Source: Albirhodobacter sp042466415 (GTDB taxonomy: Bacteria; Pseudomonadota; Alphaproteobacteria; Rhodobacterales; Rhodobacteraceae). From it: a stretch of 64,000 nt of DNA. The DNA is taken from contig NZ_JAXHCH010000002.1 of NCBI RefSeq assembly GCF_042466415.1, positions 2,170,001 to 2,234,000 on the forward strand, written 5' to 3'. Position 1 is the stretch's first letter. Each line of letters opens with the position of its first letter. Position numbers and translations under genes: made by a program. Of the stretch, positions 61,908 to 64,000 are shown in pieces. The notes beneath the pieces are model-generated. The model made no database searches. It had not been told where the DNA came from and saw only the letters and a list, made by a program, of their open reading frames with translations.

Positions 61908-63014
61908 ATGGCAAACCCGTCCATTCTTATCCTTGCCGGTGACGGCATCGGCCCCGAAGTGATGACCGAGGTCAAGAAAGTCATCGGATGGTTCGGTGAA
62001 AAGCGTGGAATCCAATTCGACGTCTCCGAAGATCTTGTCGGCGGCTGCGCCTATGACAAGCACGGCACCCCGCTCCACGACGACACGATGGCCAAGGCGC
62101 AAGAGGTAGATGCGGTTCTTCTGGGCGCTGTTGGCGGCCCGAAATACGACGTGCTCGATTTCTCCGTCAAACCGGAACGCGGCCTGCTTCGGCTGCGCAA
62201 AGAGATGGATCTGTTCTCAAACTTGCGCCCAGCACAGTGCTTCGATGCCCTTGCGGATTTCTCATCGCTCAAGAAGGATATTGTCGCAGGCCTCGACATC
62301 ATGATCGTCCGCGAATTGACGTCAGGTGTATACTTTGGTGAGCCGCGCGGGATTTTCCAAGAAGGCAACGAGCGCGTGGGGATCAACACCCAACGATACA
62401 CTGAATCCGAGATCGCACGCGTCGCTCGCTCGGCGTTCGAACTGGCGAAACGCCGCGGCAACAAAGTTTGCTCGATGGAAAAAGCCAACGTCATGGAATC
62501 CGGCATCCTGTGGCGTGAAGTCGTACAAGAGGTGCACGACAAGGAGTATCCGGAGGTCGAACTGTCGCATATGTACGCCGATAATGGCGCGATGCAGCTC
62601 GTCCGCAATCCGAAGCAATTCGACGTCATCGTAACGGATAACCTGTTTGGCGATCTGCTGTCGGATGCGGCTGCGATGCTGACGGGCTCGCTTGGCATGT
62701 TGCCGTCCGCGTCGCTCGGCCTGCCTATGGCGAACGGTCGGCCTAAGGCACTTTATGAGCCCGTGCATGGATCTGCGCCTGATATCGCTGGGCAGGGCAA
62801 GGCAAACCCGATCGCCTGCGTTCTCTCCTTCGCAATGGCGCTGCGCTATTCGTTCGATCTAGGTGATGAGGCGACTCGGCTTGAGCAAGCGATTGAAAAA
62901 GTGCTCGCGGACGGTGTGCGCACCGCAGATTTGATGGGGCCAGATGGCGGCACGCCGGTGACAACCTCGCAGATGGGCGACAAAATCCTCGAAGCGTTGA
63001 CTGCGTCGCTTTAA
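61908..63014 (+). CDS. leuB: 3-Isopropylmalate dehydrogenase
   Basis: 368-aa NAD-dependent decarboxylating dehydrogenase, third step of leucine synthesis. ILAGDGIGPEVMTEVKK, LLGAVGGPKYD, VRELTSGVYFGEPRG and VTDNLFGDLLSDAAAMLTGS with the metal Asp pair are diagnostic; EPVHGSAPDIAGQGKANPIA is the adenine-site block. The start at 61908 (MANPSI) has GGAG 8 nt upstream; the frame extends 30 codons further without similarity. It is separated from leuCD by two unrelated genes and has its own terminator. Confidence 0.98.
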   Translation: MANPSILILAGDGIGPEVMTEVKKVIGWFGEKRGIQFDVSEDLVGGCAYDKHGTPLHDDTMAKAQEVDAVLLGAVGGPKYDVLDFSVKPERGLLRLRKEMDLFSNLRPAQCFDALADFSSLKKDIVAGLDIMIVRELTSGVYFGEPRGIFQEGNERVGINTQRYTESEIARVARSAFELAKRRGNKVCSMEKANVMESGILWREVVQEVHDKEYPEVELSHMYADNGAMQLVRNPKQFDVIVTDNLFGDLLSDAAAMLTGSLGMLPSASLGLPMANGRPKALYEPVHGSAPDIAGQGKANPIACVLSFAMALRYSFDLGDEATRLEQAIEKVLADGVRTADLMGPDGGTPVTTSQMGDKILEALTASL

Positions 63015-63019
63015 TATCA

Positions 63020-63050
63020 AGGGCCGGATCATACGATCCGGCCCTTTTTC
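63020..63050 (+). terminator. Rho-independent terminator after leuB
   Basis: AGGGCCGGATC (63020-63030), loop ATAC, GATCCGGCCCT (63035-63045), then TTTT: 11-bp perfect stem 6 bp after the stop. Confidence 0.95.
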
Positions 63051-63234
63051 AATCTCGAGGCAGTCAAACTCTGCCCAAAACCTGTCCTGTTAATTGGGGC
63101 GAATTTACGAGGCCGGGGCATCGCACAGCGCTGCCGAGACTTGAGCGTATTCGATAAATCTGACACATCGGTTATACGACGACGAAGGGCTGGCCGCCGA
63201 TGTGATGCGGCCTGCCTCAAGGAAGGACGCAATC

Positions 63235-64000
63235 ATGGCAACAAATAACTTCAAAGGTGCCCTTCTCGGGCTTACCTCGATGGCGATTTTCGCCACTCAT
63301 GATGCCGTCATCAAAAGCCTTGGCGAGACCTTCACGGCGTTTCAAATTGTTTTCTTTGCTGCGCTTCTCAGCTTCCCGATCGTCACCGTTATTTTGCTGA
63401 AAGATAAACGCGAGGGTCATCTTCGCCCTCTTCACCCTTGGTGGGTTCTCGCGCGGACGGTCTGCACGGTTGTTACCGGCGTTTCGGCCTTTTACGCCTT
63501 CTCGAAGCTGCCACTGGCTCAGGTTTACCCGATCTTGTTTGCAACACCCCTGCTGATCACAGTTCTCTCAATTCCGATCCTTGGGGAAACGGTGCGTTTG
63601 CGGCGTTGGGCGGCGGTCGTTGTAGGCCTAATCGGGGTGATCGTGGTTGTTCGGCCAGGCCAAGCGGATCTTACGCTGGGTCATATTGCTGCGTTGCTAT
63701 CGTCGATTTGCGGGGCTTTCGCGTCCGTGATCGTGCGCAAAATTGGCCAAGATGAACGGCCGGTTGTCCTTCTACTGTATCCGATGATGGGCAATTTCAT
63801 CGTGATGGCAATGGCGCTCCCTTTTGTATACGTACCCATGCAACTTCCCGATCTTGGCGCCTTGGCCATCGTTGCCCTCTTCGGGCTGACCGCATCATTT
63901 TTGCAAATTCAAGCCTACCGCGCGGGGGAGGCGGTTATCGTGGCCCCTATGCAATATAGCCAAATCATTTGGGCCGTTATTTTCGGATACCTGTTCTTCA
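63235..64000 (+). CDS. DMT-family (EamA) transporter, 3' end outside window
   Basis: The frame starts at ATG 63235, with AAGGAAGGA upstream, and stays open for 255 codons to the last base, so the gene is cut. The sequence has about eight hydrophobic segments in the visible part, with the EamA pattern repeated: AIFATHDAVIKSL, FYAFSKLPLAQVYPILFATP followed by LGETVRLRRWAAVVVGLIGV in the first half and ASFLQIQAYRAGEAVIVAPM in the second. These are drug/metabolite-type inner-membrane exporters; the substrate cannot be told from sequence. Confidence 0.85.
   Translation, partial: MATNNFKGALLGLTSMAIFATHDAVIKSLGETFTAFQIVFFAALLSFPIVTVILLKDKREGHLRPLHPWWVLARTVCTVVTGVSAFYAFSKLPLAQVYPILFATPLLITVLSIPILGETVRLRRWAAVVVGLIGVIVVVRPGQADLTLGHIAALLSSICGAFASVIVRKIGQDERPVVLLLYPMMGNFIVMAMALPFVYVPMQLPDLGALAIVALFGLTASFLQIQAYRAGEAVIVAPMQYSQIIWAVIFGYLFF

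Noticed and set aside
1..64000. Mobile elements, CRISPR arrays, tRNA or rRNA genes
   Set aside because: No transposase or integrase motif, no regularly spaced repeats, and no cloverleaf or rRNA-like sequence was recognised.

Overview
The window is chromosomal DNA from an alphaproteobacterium, most likely a member of the Rhodobacteraceae (Roseobacter group). This rests on three things: the glycerol ABC transporter/glpK pair, the motB-flgEKLI flagellar order with a CtrA-type site, and a complete aerobic (cobG-dependent) cobalamin cluster with the L-threonine kinase/BluB type of lower-ligand synthesis. Coding density is very high, with many 1-4 nt overlaps. I saw no rRNA, tRNA, insertion sequence, phage gene or CRISPR array. 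The genus is inferred from gene families, not from a marker gene.

Layout. 1-2401: end of a glycerol ABC transporter substrate-binding protein, then glycerol kinase. 2409-5556: rsgA (ribosome GTPase), tag (3-methyladenine glycosylase) and a YegD-like Hsp70. 5553-6740: a divergent pair of autoinducer-domain genes, one a full LuxR-type regulator and one the ligand-binding domain alone. 6754-12636: flagellar operon motB-flgE-flgK-flgL-flgI on the minus strand, with a CtrA-like TTAA-N7-TTAA site upstream. 12718-19715: housekeeping genes (inositol-phosphatase family, pmbA/tldE, DUF2125, a short crotonase-fold protein, DUF2853, ahcY, a secreted orphan). 19845-22641: HD hydrolase, D-2-hydroxyacid dehydrogenase and glycerate kinase.

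22616-45918 is a 23-kb cobalamin island. Two B12 riboswitches on the minus strand head (a) a CbiM-like cobalt permease plus cobF and (b) DUF1636-cobW-cobN-cobG-cobH-cobI-cobJ. On the same strand cobL-cobE-cobM-cobB-cobA follow, but cobK is inserted in the opposite orientation between cobJ and cobL, and its start codon shares two bases with that of cobL. Then come cobO-cobQ (plus), bluB, threonine-phosphate decarboxylase, cbiB, threonine kinase and an alpha-ribazole-phosphatase-like gene (minus), and cobU-cobT-cobS (plus). Together these cover corrin-ring synthesis, cobalt chelation by CobN, adenosylation, amidation, aminopropanol-phosphate supply, DMB synthesis and nucleotide-loop assembly. 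The chelatase partners CobS/CobT (AAA/VWA type) and the Co(II) reductase are not in the window.

45966-51465: GlcNAc kinase-like gene and nagA, then nadA-nadB-nadC for de novo NAD. 51526-57084 (minus): rsfS-rlmH-gpmI-envC-ctpA, then rppH behind a terminator. 57382-63014 (plus): a possible leuC leader peptide and attenuator, leuC-leuD, a membrane orphan plus a secreted endonuclease/exonuclease/phosphatase-fold protein, and leuB. 63235-end: a DMT-family transporter cut by the window edge.

No strange multi-gene defence or mobile system was found. The signals most worth following are regulatory: the leuC leader, the overlapping cobK/cobL starts, the autoinducer-domain-only partner of LuxR beside the flagellar operon, the CtrA site, and a G10 tract inside flgK.
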